This document shows, piece after piece, positions 1-9,848 of a stretch of 64,000 nt of DNA. Each line of letters starts with the position of its first letter. The stretch's first letter is position 1. A model generated the notes under the pieces. That model worked only from the letters and a program-made list of their open reading frames with translations, ran no database searches and had not been told where the DNA came from. A program made the position numbers and the translations under genes. The DNA comes from Chitinophagaceae bacterium (GTDB lineage Bacteria > Bacteroidota > Bacteroidia > Chitinophagales > Chitinophagaceae), in assembly GCA_016715365.1 (NCBI GenBank), contig JADKAM010000007.1:165996-229995 (forward strand). The letters are read 5' to 3'.

Positions 1-224
1 CATGGCACTGTATCCCATGGCAACATTATTACTTCCGTTTGCAATCTTGTAAAGCGAATAAACCCCCAATCCAGAATTATAATTTCCCGTATCTGCCGTA
101 AGATAGGCGGCGGAAGTCCTTTCGCCAAAACCAGCGTAACCACCCACAAATGTATTGTACGATTCTTTTTGGTAATAACCGGCATTAATACCAACACCGG
201 TATTAAAAACCTGTTTTATTATTT
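1..224 (-). pseudogene. out-of-frame continuation of the first head-repeat adhesin, running off the window
   Basis: The minus-strand frame in this stretch keeps coding for the same NT-x-x-G repeats as the adjoining protein (segments such as NTGVGINAGYY and NTFVGGYAGFG), but it is not in frame with it. Two short T runs on the coding strand, near 213-216 and 201-205, each appear to hold one base too many or too few. The short stretch between them (RNNKTGF) lies in a third frame. The gene therefore continues beyond the left edge and is interrupted by two single-base frameshifts. These could be real mutations or sequencing errors in a repetitive region. Confidence 0.6.
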
Positions 225-3014
225 CTAAAATGCTGATGTTCCAACGCCCGTATTTTGAAAACCGCTGCTGTCCTGTTCCAGCGCAAAAGAACCCAGGCCT
301 GTGTTATAGGTAGAGCCTGCACGCTTATGCAGTAATAAAGAATTATATCCCACTGCGGTATTAAAATCGCTGGCCACGTTAGTAATAAGCGCATTACCAC
401 CAACAGCCACATTATAACTTCCGGTACTATCGGCTGCAAGTGCCTGACGGCCAACTGCGGTATTGAAAGTGCCGGATCGTATCTCGTTTAAAGCAAAATA
501 ACCGGCCCCGGTATTTGACGCCCCTGTACTACGACCTGCAATGCCCTCACCGGCGAATGCACCCAGGTAAGTATTGTTGGCGCTTGTAACATGATAACCC
601 GTGTTCATACCCACACCCACGTTGTCGTTAGATGAAATATTGCTCCTGAATGAGGAAACGCCAATGGCGGTATTTTGTGCTGCAGAGGTTGCATTTTCAA
701 GAGCAACGGCACCATTGACTGTGTTCCAAAAACCGCTTGTTACATTTCGGGCACTAAATGCGCCCGTAGCAGTATTGCCCAAATTAGTCACTCTTGAGAG
801 TGATTTATACCCAACGGCAGTATTTTCAACCGGGCTAATGGAGTTACCCATGGCGCTATCGCCGATGGCCACATTTCGTAACGTATTTAAACCACTTGTG
901 CTCATTACCTGGGTACCTACCGCCACATTAAAGGCGCCCATGCCACCAGCCATTGCACTATCGCCGATAACCGTATTTCTGCCACCGTTTGTATAATCTG
1001 TAGATATGCCGATTGCATTGGTTTGTGCCAGGGCTCTAAAACCCACGGCTGTGTTTTTACTGCTGGCAAAACTTCCCAATCCTGCGAAAGTACCCACAAA
1101 GGTCAGTTCTCTTGAAGGCGCTGACGCATTGGAGTTTGCAAAAAGTCCGGCCCTGTAACCGATAGCCACATTACTGTCAAGGGTATTGTAATACAGTGCA
1201 TCAGTTCCAATGGCAGTTACAGCAGAAGCTGTATCATTTTCATACGAAGCCCTGTAACCCACGGCCACATTATTGGTACCGGTTGAATCATTTCTTAAAG
1301 CAGCAGAACCAATGGCGGTATTTTGATTGGCTCTTATCAACCGTCCTGCATCGTTACCTACTGCAGTATTGTTGCTACCCAATGTACTTTCGTACATGGC
1401 TGCATTGCCCAGAACGGCATTGTTCCTACCGGATTTATTCATGGTTAACGTGTAACTACCAACTGCAGTATTTGCACCATTAGTAGTAACGCTATCCATA
1501 CTGGAGTAACCGATGGCAGTATTGGGATAAGTGCCGCTGAAATCACGTAATGCTCTTGAACCAATTGCTACGCTCTGCGAACCGGTTTGTGCATTTGACA
1601 ATGCTTTGTAACCCATGGCCACATTATCGTTACCTGTTGAGAAGCTAAATAGTGTACTATCGCCAACAGCTACATTTCGGTTACCACTAATAAAAGGCCC
1701 GCCGCCATTCATAGATTGAAAGCCGATGGCTGTATTTTGAGAACCTAAATTAATACGGTAACCTGCGCCATAACCCAGGCCTGTATTTTCGGCACCGGTG
1801 GTATTACTGCCGGTGGTAAAATTGTTATAAGTAAGTGCATAGGCACCTAGTCCTGTATTGTAATTGTTTCTGTTGTAATAGCCCGAAAGGTATCCAACAA
1901 ACGTTGTAACATCTGCAGTATCATTACTAACAGCTGCCTGCATACCAATAGCAACATTTAAATCGCCCCGTTTATTTAAAAAACCAGCATAGCGGCCCAC
2001 TGCAGTATTCCAGCTACCGGATGAATCGGCTTCCAAAGCTCCAACGCCTATGGCAGTATTTTCAACACCAATTTTATTGTTTCTTAAAGACCGCCAGCCA
2101 ACTGCCACGTTTAGGCCACCGGCACTGTCTAGTTGCATGGCTTCGTAACCAATGGCTGTATTGTAACTACCGGTTACGTGGTTTTGTAGTGAATATCCTC
2201 CCAGGGCCGAATTAGCACTTCCATTTCCTCCATTCACCATACTTAAATATCCAACAGCAGTATTGATGGTGCCGGTGGTATCATTACGAAGAGCCTGCTG
2301 GCCAATGCCTACATTTCCTCCTCCTGCCTTATTAAATTGACCGGCAGCAGCACCTATGTACACATTTTGAGTACTGGTATTGCCTGACAGTGATTCGCCG
2401 GCACGTACGCCAATGTTTACACTATTGGCATTGGCTGCATTAGCCAATCTGCCGGCATTACTACCAATATTAACACCCGGAAAATTGTTGTTGATGCCCG
2501 AACCGGCATTGTTACCAATATTCACATAACTCACTGCCGTATCATTACCGGCATTATTTCCAAAAAAAACATTACCGTTTATATTATCTATGCGGCCGGC
2601 CTTAGCATTGTTTTGTCTGAAATTAATTGGCACATTATCAATATTGCCAAAGAAACTACTGGTATCTGCCAACCCGTTATTGCCGGTAGTTTTCCAGGCA
2701 ATGGTATCTGTTGCAAATCCACTTGCATTAATATAAACCCATTGTGTATTTGGCAAATCGTAATAATGAAATCCAATACTGTCGGGGCCCGTTTGGTAAA
2801 CCAGCAAACCATTAGCCGGTGTTCCAATTAAGTTTTTTGCTGTTTTATCCATGCGTGGGATCAACACACCTTTGGTAGCACTGGTTACATCCAGTATGGC
2901 ACTGGGGTCGGCAGCAGCACCGGTAGTGTTAATACTTAATGATTGCGATGCCGCATTAAAATGTAGCATTGTTGCCATGCAGATAGCAAGGGCAAGACGT
3001 AAAAATCTGGTCAT
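225..3014 (-). CDS. secreted adhesin-like protein with 17-residue head repeats (paralog A)
   Basis: Begins with a signal peptide (about 23 residues, ending near ASQS), then an N-terminal block shared with its paralogs (SINTTG, SAILDV, KGVLIPRM, GFHYYD). The rest, about 750 residues, is a tandem array of 17-residue units of the form N(T/V)A(V/I)G-x-x-A-L-x-x-x-x-x-G-x-x, resembling YadA-type trimeric adhesin heads. No anchor or S74 domain is seen before the stop at 225-227, and the reading continues in other frames to the window edge, so this C-terminus is probably artificial. First of five minus-strand paralogs. A surface or filament-like adhesin role is inferred from the repeat alone. Confidence 0.75.
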   Translation of the reverse strand: MTRFLRLALAICMATMLHFNAASQSLSINTTGAAADPSAILDVTSATKGVLIPRMDKTAKNLIGTPANGLLVYQTGPDSIGFHYYDLPNTQWVYINASGFATDTIAWKTTGNNGLADTSSFFGNIDNVPINFRQNNAKAGRIDNINGNVFFGNNAGNDTAVSYVNIGNNAGSGINNNFPGVNIGSNAGRLANAANANSVNIGVRAGESLSGNTSTQNVYIGAAAGQFNKAGGGNVGIGQQALRNDTTGTINTAVGYLSMVNGGNGSANSALGGYSLQNHVTGSYNTAIGYEAMQLDSAGGLNVAVGWRSLRNNKIGVENTAIGVGALEADSSGSWNTAVGRYAGFLNKRGDLNVAIGMQAAVSNDTADVTTFVGYLSGYYNRNNYNTGLGAYALTYNNFTTGSNTTGAENTGLGYGAGYRINLGSQNTAIGFQSMNGGGPFISGNRNVAVGDSTLFSFSTGNDNVAMGYKALSNAQTGSQSVAIGSRALRDFSGTYPNTAIGYSSMDSVTTNGANTAVGSYTLTMNKSGRNNAVLGNAAMYESTLGSNNTAVGNDAGRLIRANQNTAIGSAALRNDSTGTNNVAVGYRASYENDTASAVTAIGTDALYYNTLDSNVAIGYRAGLFANSNASAPSRELTFVGTFAGLGSFASSKNTAVGFRALAQTNAIGISTDYTNGGRNTVIGDSAMAGGMGAFNVAVGTQVMSTSGLNTLRNVAIGDSAMGNSISPVENTAVGYKSLSRVTNLGNTATGAFSARNVTSGFWNTVNGAVALENATSAAQNTAIGVSSFRSNISSNDNVGVGMNTGYHVTSANNTYLGAFAGEGIAGRSTGASNTGAGYFALNEIRSGTFNTAVGRQALAADSTGSYNVAVGGNALITNVASDFNTAVGYNSLLLHKRAGSTYNTGLGSFALEQDSSGFQNTGVGTSAF

Positions 3015-3070
3015 ACGATGATTGATAAAAATTAAAAAATAAAAATTGCTTTTATCAGGAAATTGAAAAG

Positions 3071-3090
3071 CTTTTGCAGGTATTGGGTTT
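3071..3090 (-). promoter_or_regulatory. upstream block shared by adhesin paralogs A, B and C
   Basis: The plus-strand sequence CTTTTGCAGGTATTGGGTTT lies 57-76 bp upstream of paralog A. Near-copies lie upstream of paralog B (9685-9704) and paralog C (12551-12570) at similar distance. This indicates a duplicated promoter or leader. The exact function is unknown. Confidence 0.5.
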
Positions 3091-3150
3091 ACTGAAGGGG
3101 AATAATGGAAATCTAAGTTAATTAAATTTAGTTAAGCGGCTAGCCGTTTG

Positions 3151-3166
3151 ATAAATAATTATTTAT
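3151..3166. promoter_or_regulatory. 16-bp perfect palindrome upstream of paralog A
   Basis: ATAAATAATTATTTAT is its own reverse complement and lies within a longer block (GTTTGATAAATAATTATTTATTAAC) that recurs upstream of paralog B at 9761-9776. Both copies sit about 130-150 bp from the start codon. A regulator site is inferred; extreme A/T content makes chance palindromes easier, but the long identity between the two regions is not chance. Confidence 0.4.
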
Positions 3167-3272
3167 TAACATTTTTGATCAAACTTATTGGCTGTAAAAC
3201 TAAAATAAAATCAGGTAAAAAAATACCACAAACCGAAAGTAAGAGTTAATAAATTCTTGAATTTAAATTGCT

Positions 3273-3307
3273 AAAAAACCACCTGCTTAATGTGTAAACA
3301 GGTGGTT
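3273..3307 (-). terminator. intrinsic terminator after the small secreted protein
   Basis: A perfect 9-bp stem (AACCACCTG at 3277-3285, CAGGTGGTT at 3299-3307) is followed on the minus strand by a run of six T. It sits 29 bp beyond the stop of the gene ending at 3336. Confidence 0.8.
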
Positions 3308-3335
3308 GTAAGGTAGAAAAACTAATTATTTTATT

Positions 3336-3740
3336 TTACTGCTCTTTTAAAACAACAGGGGCTACTTTAATTTTGGGTTTTGTTTCTTCATTTACAACAG
3401 GGGTTATTTCAAGTGGCTTTGGCCTTTCGGATTTACCTGCCAGTATTTTTGCCTCTTCGGCAGTTAGTATTGTTTTTGCTGCTTCTGCTGTTTTTATATT
3501 TTCATCTTTGTTAAAAGGCGATGGGGTTTTGGAAGGGGTAACTTCGGTTGCTTCTTTTGTAAAAGCAATAGAAGGTTGCGGCACAAAATCCGGTGCCAGC
3601 AAGGGCTTATTGTTCATAGGGGCCGGTGTTTTTAATTCAACCGGCTTTACAATTTTACCGGTTACTTCTTCCTGGGCATGCAGTAAAATTGTACTACACA
3701 AACTGAGTGTAACCAGACAAAAAGTTTTTATAATTTTCAT
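3336..3740 (-). CDS. small secreted protein of unknown function
   Basis: 134 residues with a clear signal peptide (residues 1-22, cleavage after LLHA). The mature part is low in complexity, rich in Lys, Pro, Glu and Thr, with repeated KP and ETKPK-like stretches and no aromatic core, so it is probably extended or disordered. No family recognised. It lies 23 bp downstream of the T9SS-sorted protein on the same strand and is followed by a strong terminator, so the two are probably co-transcribed. It may be a linker or cell-wall-associated accessory of the adhesin locus, but that is inference. Confidence 0.75.
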   Translation of the reverse strand: MKIIKTFCLVTLSLCSTILLHAQEEVTGKIVKPVELKTPAPMNNKPLLAPDFVPQPSIAFTKEATEVTPSKTPSPFNKDENIKTAEAAKTILTAEEAKILAGKSERPKPLEITPVVNEETKPKIKVAPVVLKEQ

Positions 3741-3763
3741 AATTTTTATTTTAAATAGTTTAT

Positions 3764-5311
3764 TTATTGCTTAATAAACGGATAGGTTTCAGATTCTCCG
3801 TTTGCTTTTATTATTCTAAGTACATAAGTACCGCCGGTAAGTGGCTTAACATTCATTTTTACATTGTTAACCGAAGGTTTAAGTGTAGCAATAAACTTTC
3901 CATCAATACCATACAGCAACAAAGTAGCGGTGTTAACATAAGAAGATGGCAGCAACACATTTAAAATATCGGTTGCCGGCACCGGGAAAATTTTTACCTG
4001 TTCCTGCCCTTTGGTAAACTTAACCGGCCTTACAGGCGAGTAGGTGAATCTGCCCGATTTATCAATAATTTTTAAACGGTAATAGTTCCAGCCTATTGCA
4101 GGGTTGTTATCAAAATCAACATACGCCGATTGAGACATTTGCCTTGAATTTACCGAAGTTAAAAAACTGAAGTTTGTTGCACTAAGCGATTTTTCAATTT
4201 CATATTTAAACACTTCCTGCTCGTTTGCAGCTTCCCAGTTCAGGCGTACTTTGTTGCCATCGGCAATGGCAGTAAAATAAAGCAGTTTCACCGGCAGTGC
4301 ATTAAATTCGCTGAAAGTTCCCAGCGTAAACCTGCGCTCAGTAAATTCATAATTGTTGGTGGGCGAGTTGGAATTTACATAACCAAAAAGGCTGTCAGCA
4401 CCAAGCGTATTGCCAGGTGCATGAAGACCGGGCACATCCCATATAAAAGGAGGCCGGTTAATATATTGAGCCACAACCAAACTATCCCTTGTGGCAGCAT
4501 TGGCACTTACATAACTTCTTCCTCTCCATGATAAGCTGATCTTTGCGTCATCATCACTACTGAATTGGTTGTTACTGGTAACCTCCCAATATTCTACTTC
4601 GCTGATATGGTCTAACGGTGGATTGAATATATTGGTTCGGTTAAATGGAGCGGCGTATGTATACTCCGCCGTCCAGGTGGCCGTGGTACCATTTACTTTT
4701 GATAGTTTAATCGGCGCATACAAGCTGTCTGTTTTGCCTATGGGGAATAAATAAAAATTTGCAGCCGGTGTGCCCACCACATTACCGGTGCGGCTTAACC
4801 TGCCGTTCACCCAGCTTTCGCCAAAACTGCTGGTAGATGAAATAGCATTGACAGCCGGGTTACTTACCAGTAAACTGTCGTTGCCATAACCGGTTTCTGT
4901 ATAAACAAAACCTGTATCCAGCCTTAAGTTATTTCTTACTTCGCATGATGATAGTAGAGTATCGCCTGCCGCATTGCGTATGGTCAGATTGTGAAAACGG
5001 GTAAGGCCATAAAAGCTTTGCCTGTTGGTTCCTTTAAAAAAAACATCACCGGTACTGGTTACATCCATGGCACCTGCGGCAGTAGAATCCAGCCAGCCTT
5101 CGGTAGGGGTGGCAGTAGTCTTAACCAGGTAAATTGAATCAGCAGTACCGGTCCATTTACTGGTACCTAAAAAGGTAATACCGCCGCCATCAATGACTGT
5201 CTTGGTTCCCGCAGTAGTAACGATCTGTACATTACCGCTGGCTCTTACAATTTGCTGGGCATTTGTTTTGGCTGCCATAAAAACTGCAATAACCAAAAAG
5301 ATTTTTCTCAT
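3764..5311 (-). CDS. T9SS-sorted surface protein (type A sorting domain)
   Basis: 515 residues. Signal peptide at residues 1-18. The central part is beta-rich without a recognised enzyme fold. Around residues 340-420 a fibronectin-like segment contains the FTAIADGNKVRLNWEA type signature that often precedes the sorting domain. The last about 75 residues (from FPVPATDILNV to FIKQ) match the C-terminal type IX secretion sorting domain (Por secretion system), including the LYGIDGK and GTYVLRI strands. It is therefore exported to the cell surface by the T9SS. An ATCCCC-N6-GGTGAT motif lies 51 bp upstream of the start. Its position among the head-repeat adhesins suggests a shared surface role. Confidence 0.85.
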   Translation of the reverse strand: MRKIFLVIAVFMAAKTNAQQIVRASGNVQIVTTAGTKTVIDGGGITFLGTSKWTGTADSIYLVKTTATPTEGWLDSTAAGAMDVTSTGDVFFKGTNRQSFYGLTRFHNLTIRNAAGDTLLSSCEVRNNLRLDTGFVYTETGYGNDSLLVSNPAVNAISSTSSFGESWVNGRLSRTGNVVGTPAANFYLFPIGKTDSLYAPIKLSKVNGTTATWTAEYTYAAPFNRTNIFNPPLDHISEVEYWEVTSNNQFSSDDDAKISLSWRGRSYVSANAATRDSLVVAQYINRPPFIWDVPGLHAPGNTLGADSLFGYVNSNSPTNNYEFTERRFTLGTFSEFNALPVKLLYFTAIADGNKVRLNWEAANEQEVFKYEIEKSLSATNFSFLTSVNSRQMSQSAYVDFDNNPAIGWNYYRLKIIDKSGRFTYSPVRPVKFTKGQEQVKIFPVPATDILNVLLPSSYVNTATLLLYGIDGKFIATLKPSVNNVKMNVKPLTGGTYVLRIIKANGESETYPFIKQ

Positions 5312-5361
5312 AAATGTTTATTATAGATTGTATAAAAGTAATGTCTTTTTAATTAATTCAT

Positions 5362-5379
5362 ATCCCCATTTCGGGTGAT
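5362..5379. promoter_or_regulatory. ATCCCC-N6-GGTGAT inverted-repeat motif, copy 1
   Basis: Inverted repeat with a 6-base spacer (ATTTCG), 51 bp upstream of the T9SS protein gene. The same motif occurs at 16545-16562 and 18769-18786 at nearly the same distance from start codons. It may be the operator of the neighbouring LuxR-type response regulator. Confidence 0.5.
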
Positions 5380-5392
5380 TTTTTTAACATAC

Positions 5393-6160
5393 TTATTTCT
5401 GTTCCAGTTTTTGAACCCTTTTCAATAAATCATCAATTTGTTTCTGTTGCTTTTCGATAATCAGTTGCTGTTCCTGTATACCTTTGATTGCTAAAACACC
5501 AAATGCCTGATAATCTAAAGGTATAAACTTCTTTTCCCTCTTTATTTAAAACTTTATGGACCGCTTCGGGATAAATTTTTTCTACGTCCTGCGCCATAAA
5601 ACCTACACTTAAAGGAGAATTTGAAACATTATCCAAATAGTGATACTTATATGGAAAAAGCTGTTGTATAGCAGATAGTCCGTAATCGAAACCAATTATG
5701 TCTTTCTTCAGTCTTTTATCACTGGCAATGGTATAAGCCCCATTTGCATTGTTATAAGCTCCTCTTAATGCCCCATTATACCACATGCTAAGGTCATTTG
5801 TTCCTACCAGATTGGGCACCTAAAGCAGTGGAAGATACCCAGTAATTCCAATGGTTTCCTGCACCATTGTTTAAACCAAGATGTCGTCCGTTGCACCACA
5901 ATACTTTGTACCTGAAATGTACCAGCACTTATTCCAGTAGCTGGGGTCCGGTTAATACCTGCATAACCGGCATTGTCAAGATAAAGCCTGTTGGTGTTAC
6001 CACCAGACCTAAGTTGCAAAGAGTTATTGGCGCCAAAAATTATACCGCTTCTGATACCGGTAGTTGGTATGCTGGAAAGTATTCCATTTTCATTGGCAGC
6101 AGGAGTTGACATTTCTAGATAAGAGTTAGCATCATCTTCCATTAATATTTCGTAGCTGCA
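5393..6160 (-). pseudogene. S74 intramolecular chaperone region of paralog B, broken by frameshifts
   Basis: Translating the minus strand in successive frames gives a continuous C-terminal region: a stalk segment (about 6142-5870), a linker with NNGAGNHWNYW, then the S74 chaperone domain with SDKRLKKDI near 5720, GFMAQDVEKIYPE near 5590, and a C-terminal coiled coil (QQLIIEKQQKQIDDLLKR) ending in TAA at 5393-5395. S74 domains trimerise tail-spike and adhesin stalks and then cleave themselves off. Frame changes are needed near 6150-6170, 5875, 5812 and 5521, each of about one base. Either the end of this gene has decayed or the assembly has indel errors here. Confidence 0.75.
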
Positions 6161-9100
6161 TTAAAGAAGCACCCTGGGGCATCCAGCAAAAACATGCAAT
6201 TGTTTTTGTGGAACTGAAGTTCCAATGGCAACTCTTGTATCGGCTGTTGCTCCGTTTACACCGTTTATACTGCCCAACACCATACTATTATTTTGTGCAA
6301 CAAAAGCCCTGGCTCCAATAGCTGTAGCATTGGTAAGGTTACCTGCAGATACATTTGTAAAGGATCCAATACCAGTATTTGATGAGCCACTTGTATTATC
6401 AATTAAAGCACTATCCCCAACAGCTACATTGTAACTGGCCGTGCTGTTATAAAACAGGCTTCTTGTACCTACACCAATATTTCCGCTGCCGGTACTATTG
6501 CTGTATAAAGATGACATACCAACGGCAGTATTGCTGCGGCCCGTGGTAGTAAACGTTAGTGTGCTACTGCCCAAACCCGTATTTTCAATACCCTTTAAAG
6601 AATCTACCCCGGCCCCGTAGCCTGAATTATATCCAACGAAAGTATTTTCGGCGCCTGTGTTTTTAAAACCCGAATTTGCTCCCACCGATGTAACGCCCCT
6701 TGTATATAGGTTGGTGGTAGGGCCACCGGCCCCAGCGCCCATTGCTCTATAACCGACCGCTGTATTTTCTGTACCTCCAATAGAAAACATAGCATATCGG
6801 CCTACGGCGGTATTTTGATAAGATGAATCACTGAATTCTATGGCACCAACACCCAATGCTACGTTCTCAAAACCATTCTTTACCGTATACAGTGAGCGCC
6901 AGCCAAGGGCAGTATTAACACTGCCAGATGTGTCAAGCCCCATAGATTCATAACCAACCGCAGTATTTACATCATTGGTTTTATGATTAAGCATGGCATT
7001 TGTTCCTATTGCGATGTTGTGATTCCCATTCCGGCTATTAGACAAGGCATTGTAACCCATAGCAATATTGTTATTGCCGGTTTTGTGACTATACAATGCG
7101 TTAACTCCCACGGCAGTATTACCTGAGCCACTGGTATCAAGACGAAGAGCGCTGGTACCAATGGCCGTATTTACAGTACCGGTTTTATTTTCGTACATGG
7201 CAAAGTAACCAACGGCTGTATTATAAATACCAGCCGTATCATTTCTTAATGCACCGGAGCCAACAGCAGTTTGGCCAGAGTACCGGGCCAGGCGTAAGGC
7301 ATCGTTGCCCACCGCTGTATTATCAAACATGTAATTAATTGCAGCCGGATTAAATGCTTCCATCATAGCTGCATTTCCGATAGCCGTATTATTGTAGCCT
7401 ACTTTGTTTGCCATTAAAGAAAAGCTACCCATTGCAGTATTGGCAAAGCCAAAGGTTGCGCTATCCTGGCTTGAGTAGCCAACGGCGGTGTTTGGATAAT
7501 TGGCGGTTGCGTTTGCCAAAGCCCTGCTGCCTACTGCAACATGATCGCTGCCGCCTATGTTTTTACTTAATGCAAGATAACCTACCGAAGTATTATCGTT
7601 ACCCCTGTTAGCATTTAATGCACTATCGCCTATAGCCGTATTGCGGCTTAAGGGACTGGAGGTGGGACTAAAACCAATTGAAGCAAGTGCCCTGAAACCC
7701 ATTGCAGTATTTTGTCTTCCATATACATTTGATAACATGGCCGACCAACCCACACCCGTATTTTCTGTTCCTTCGGTTGGGTTGCCAAGTGTGGTAAAAT
7801 TATTTCCAAACAATGCATTGGTACCAACGGCCGTTGTATAAGGTACTTTATTGTAATAACCGGCTTGGGTACCAATTTGGGTAACTTCATAAGCTGTATC
7901 TGCAATGGAACCGGCCTGAAAGCCAATAGCCGTATTATAATTTCCTCTTCTGTTAGAGAATAAAGCGCTTCTGCCCACACCGGTATTATAGTTTCCGGAG
8001 CTATCTTTTTCTAACGAGCCTACACCTACAGCCGTGTTGGCAAAGCCGGCAGCGTTTTCTCTTAAAGATCTAAACCCTATTGCAGTGTTATCACCACCTA
8101 CTTTACTGATATCCATTGCTTCGCTACCCACAGCAGTGTTACTATACCCTGCAGAGTCTCCTCTTAAGGCAAAAGCCCCAACTGCAACATTACTTCCATT
8201 TCTTCTATGATTGTACATCGCATCGGCACCTACAGCTGTATTGTAAGATGCACTATCGCTGTTGCGCAAAGCACTTAAACCCAAACCGGTGTTATAAACG
8301 CCTACGCGGTTATATTCCATGCTATATGCTCCGATTGATGTATTGTAATAAGTATTTTTTGATGAATCCCGCTGGCTATAAAAACCTACTGCCGTGTTCC
8401 ATCCCTGCCCTTGTTGCTTGCTTAATGTTTTGTACCCAATGGCAACATTACCAATTGTATTTAAAGCACCGCCCATACTGCTATCGCCCATGGCCACATT
8501 TTGAAAGCCGCCCTGGTTTATACCCATTGCATTTACACCCACGGCAGTGTTTGAACCACCATAGGTAAATGCCATTGCACTATCACCCACAGCGGTATTT
8601 CTTGAGCTACCATAAATGCCACCAAAATTATTGGCTATGGCTTTATGGCCTACTGCTGTATTTTTACTGCCAAACCAGTTACCAACGCCTGCATGGTAGC
8701 CTAAATAAGAGTTCTCAATACCCTCTGTTGGGCCATTTGCAGTATTATTATTATTTGCCCCTGCGGCTCTGCCAACTGCTGTGTTAAAATCTTTTTTATT
8801 AAGACTAAGGGCATTCATACCAATTGCAGTTACACTATTTGTACTATCGGCTGCTGCACTTGCATTATAGCCTAACGCCGTATTATCGTTCCCTTTTTTT
8901 AATAAGAAGGTAGAATATCTACCCACAGAAGTGTTTCTGTTACCGCTACTATCACTTTCCAATGCACCAACACCTACCGCAGTATTTTCAATACCTGTTA
9001 CATGGTTTCTTAAAGCCCTCCAGCCTACGGCTGTATTTAGGCTGCCAGATGTATCATATTGCAAAGCTTCTACACCTATTGCTGTATTAAAATTTCCGGT

Positions 9101-9628
9101 TGTTCTTTCCTGACTACTTAAATAACCCAAGCTGGTATTGCCAACTCCAGTTGTGTTATTAGCTAAAGATTTATAACCCAATGCGGTATTTAAACTGGCA
9201 CTATCTAAAATACCCGATGGAATATTTTTTATTCTGAAACGTAAAGCGGTATCGTTGGTTGTACCCAAAAAATTTGCCGAAGTTATATTAGCATTGCCGG
9301 TAATTTTCCAGGCAGTAGTATCTGTGGCAAAACCATTGGTATTAATGTAAACCCATTGTGTGTTTGGTAAATCATAATAATGAAAGCCGATACTATCCGG
9401 CCCGGTTTGAAAAACCAGTAAACCGTTGGCTGGTGTGGCTATGGCATTTTTCTCCGTTTTATCCATACGGGGTATCAACATGCCTTTTAGCGTACTGGTA
9501 ACATCCAGTATGGCACTGGGGTCAGCAGTGGCACCGGTTGTGTTGATACTTAATGATTGCGATACAGCGGATTGGTGTAAAGTAATTGCAACAGTTATGG
9601 CAAATACAAAACGTAAAAATTTTGTCAT
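6161..9628 (-). CDS. secreted adhesin-like protein with 17-residue head repeats (paralog B)
   Basis: 1155 residues as read. It has a signal peptide (residues 1-23) and the shared N-terminal block (SINTTG, LKGMLIPRMDKT). About 55 tandem 17-residue NTAVG-type units follow to near residue 1120. The sequence then enters a linker (GATADTRVAIGTSVPQ) that normally precedes a stalk and S74 domain. The stop at 6161 is created by a frameshift, because homologous stalk and chaperone sequence continues down to 5393. The full gene would be about 1400 residues. It shares upstream blocks with paralogs A and C. Likely a trimeric surface fibre; the oligomeric state is inferred from the repeat and chaperone type. 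Confidence 0.75.
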   Translation of the reverse strand: MTKFLRFVFAITVAITLHQSAVSQSLSINTTGATADPSAILDVTSTLKGMLIPRMDKTEKNAIATPANGLLVFQTGPDSIGFHYYDLPNTQWVYINTNGFATDTTAWKITGNANITSANFLGTTNDTALRFRIKNIPSGILDSASLNTALGYKSLANNTTGVGNTSLGYLSSQERTTGNFNTAIGVEALQYDTSGSLNTAVGWRALRNHVTGIENTAVGVGALESDSSGNRNTSVGRYSTFLLKKGNDNTALGYNASAAADSTNSVTAIGMNALSLNKKDFNTAVGRAAGANNNNTANGPTEGIENSYLGYHAGVGNWFGSKNTAVGHKAIANNFGGIYGSSRNTAVGDSAMAFTYGGSNTAVGVNAMGINQGGFQNVAMGDSSMGGALNTIGNVAIGYKTLSKQQGQGWNTAVGFYSQRDSSKNTYYNTSIGAYSMEYNRVGVYNTGLGLSALRNSDSASYNTAVGADAMYNHRRNGSNVAVGAFALRGDSAGYSNTAVGSEAMDISKVGGDNTAIGFRSLRENAAGFANTAVGVGSLEKDSSGNYNTGVGRSALFSNRRGNYNTAIGFQAGSIADTAYEVTQIGTQAGYYNKVPYTTAVGTNALFGNNFTTLGNPTEGTENTGVGWSAMLSNVYGRQNTAMGFRALASIGFSPTSSPLSRNTAIGDSALNANRGNDNTSVGYLALSKNIGGSDHVAVGSRALANATANYPNTAVGYSSQDSATFGFANTAMGSFSLMANKVGYNNTAIGNAAMMEAFNPAAINYMFDNTAVGNDALRLARYSGQTAVGSGALRNDTAGIYNTAVGYFAMYENKTGTVNTAIGTSALRLDTSGSGNTAVGVNALYSHKTGNNNIAMGYNALSNSRNGNHNIAIGTNAMLNHKTNDVNTAVGYESMGLDTSGSVNTALGWRSLYTVKNGFENVALGVGAIEFSDSSYQNTAVGRYAMFSIGGTENTAVGYRAMGAGAGGPTTNLYTRGVTSVGANSGFKNTGAENTFVGYNSGYGAGVDSLKGIENTGLGSSTLTFTTTGRSNTAVGMSSLYSNSTGSGNIGVGTRSLFYNSTASYNVAVGDSALIDNTSGSSNTGIGSFTNVSAGNLTNATAIGARAFVAQNNSMVLGSINGVNGATADTRVAIGTSVPQKQLHVFAGCPRVLL

Positions 9629-9684
9629 ACAAAAATTGATAAAAAATTAAAAATAAATAGCCGTGTAACCAGGAGATTGGAAGG

Positions 9685-9704
9685 CTTTTGCAGGTATTGA
9701 GTTT
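9685..9704 (-). promoter_or_regulatory. upstream block of paralog B, shared with A and C
   Basis: CTTTTGCAGGTATTGAGTTT on the plus strand, 57-76 bp upstream of paralog B; 19 of 20 bases are identical to the block upstream of paralog A. Confidence 0.5.
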
Positions 9705-9760
9705 TGGTCCGGGTAAGAAGCTGTTAAATTAGACATTTTTTTTTAACCGCTAATAGTTTG

Positions 9761-9776
9761 ATAAATAATTATTTAT
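9761..9776. promoter_or_regulatory. 16-bp perfect palindrome upstream of paralog B
   Basis: Second copy of ATAAATAATTATTTAT, inside a 25-bp block identical to that at 3147-3171, 133-148 bp upstream of the gene start. Confidence 0.4.
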
Positions 9777-9848
9777 TAACTATAGCAAACCCTTTTTCTC
9801 TTTGCCGGAAATAAACTCAAAACCATCGTCCGAAAATTCAATTTTAAA

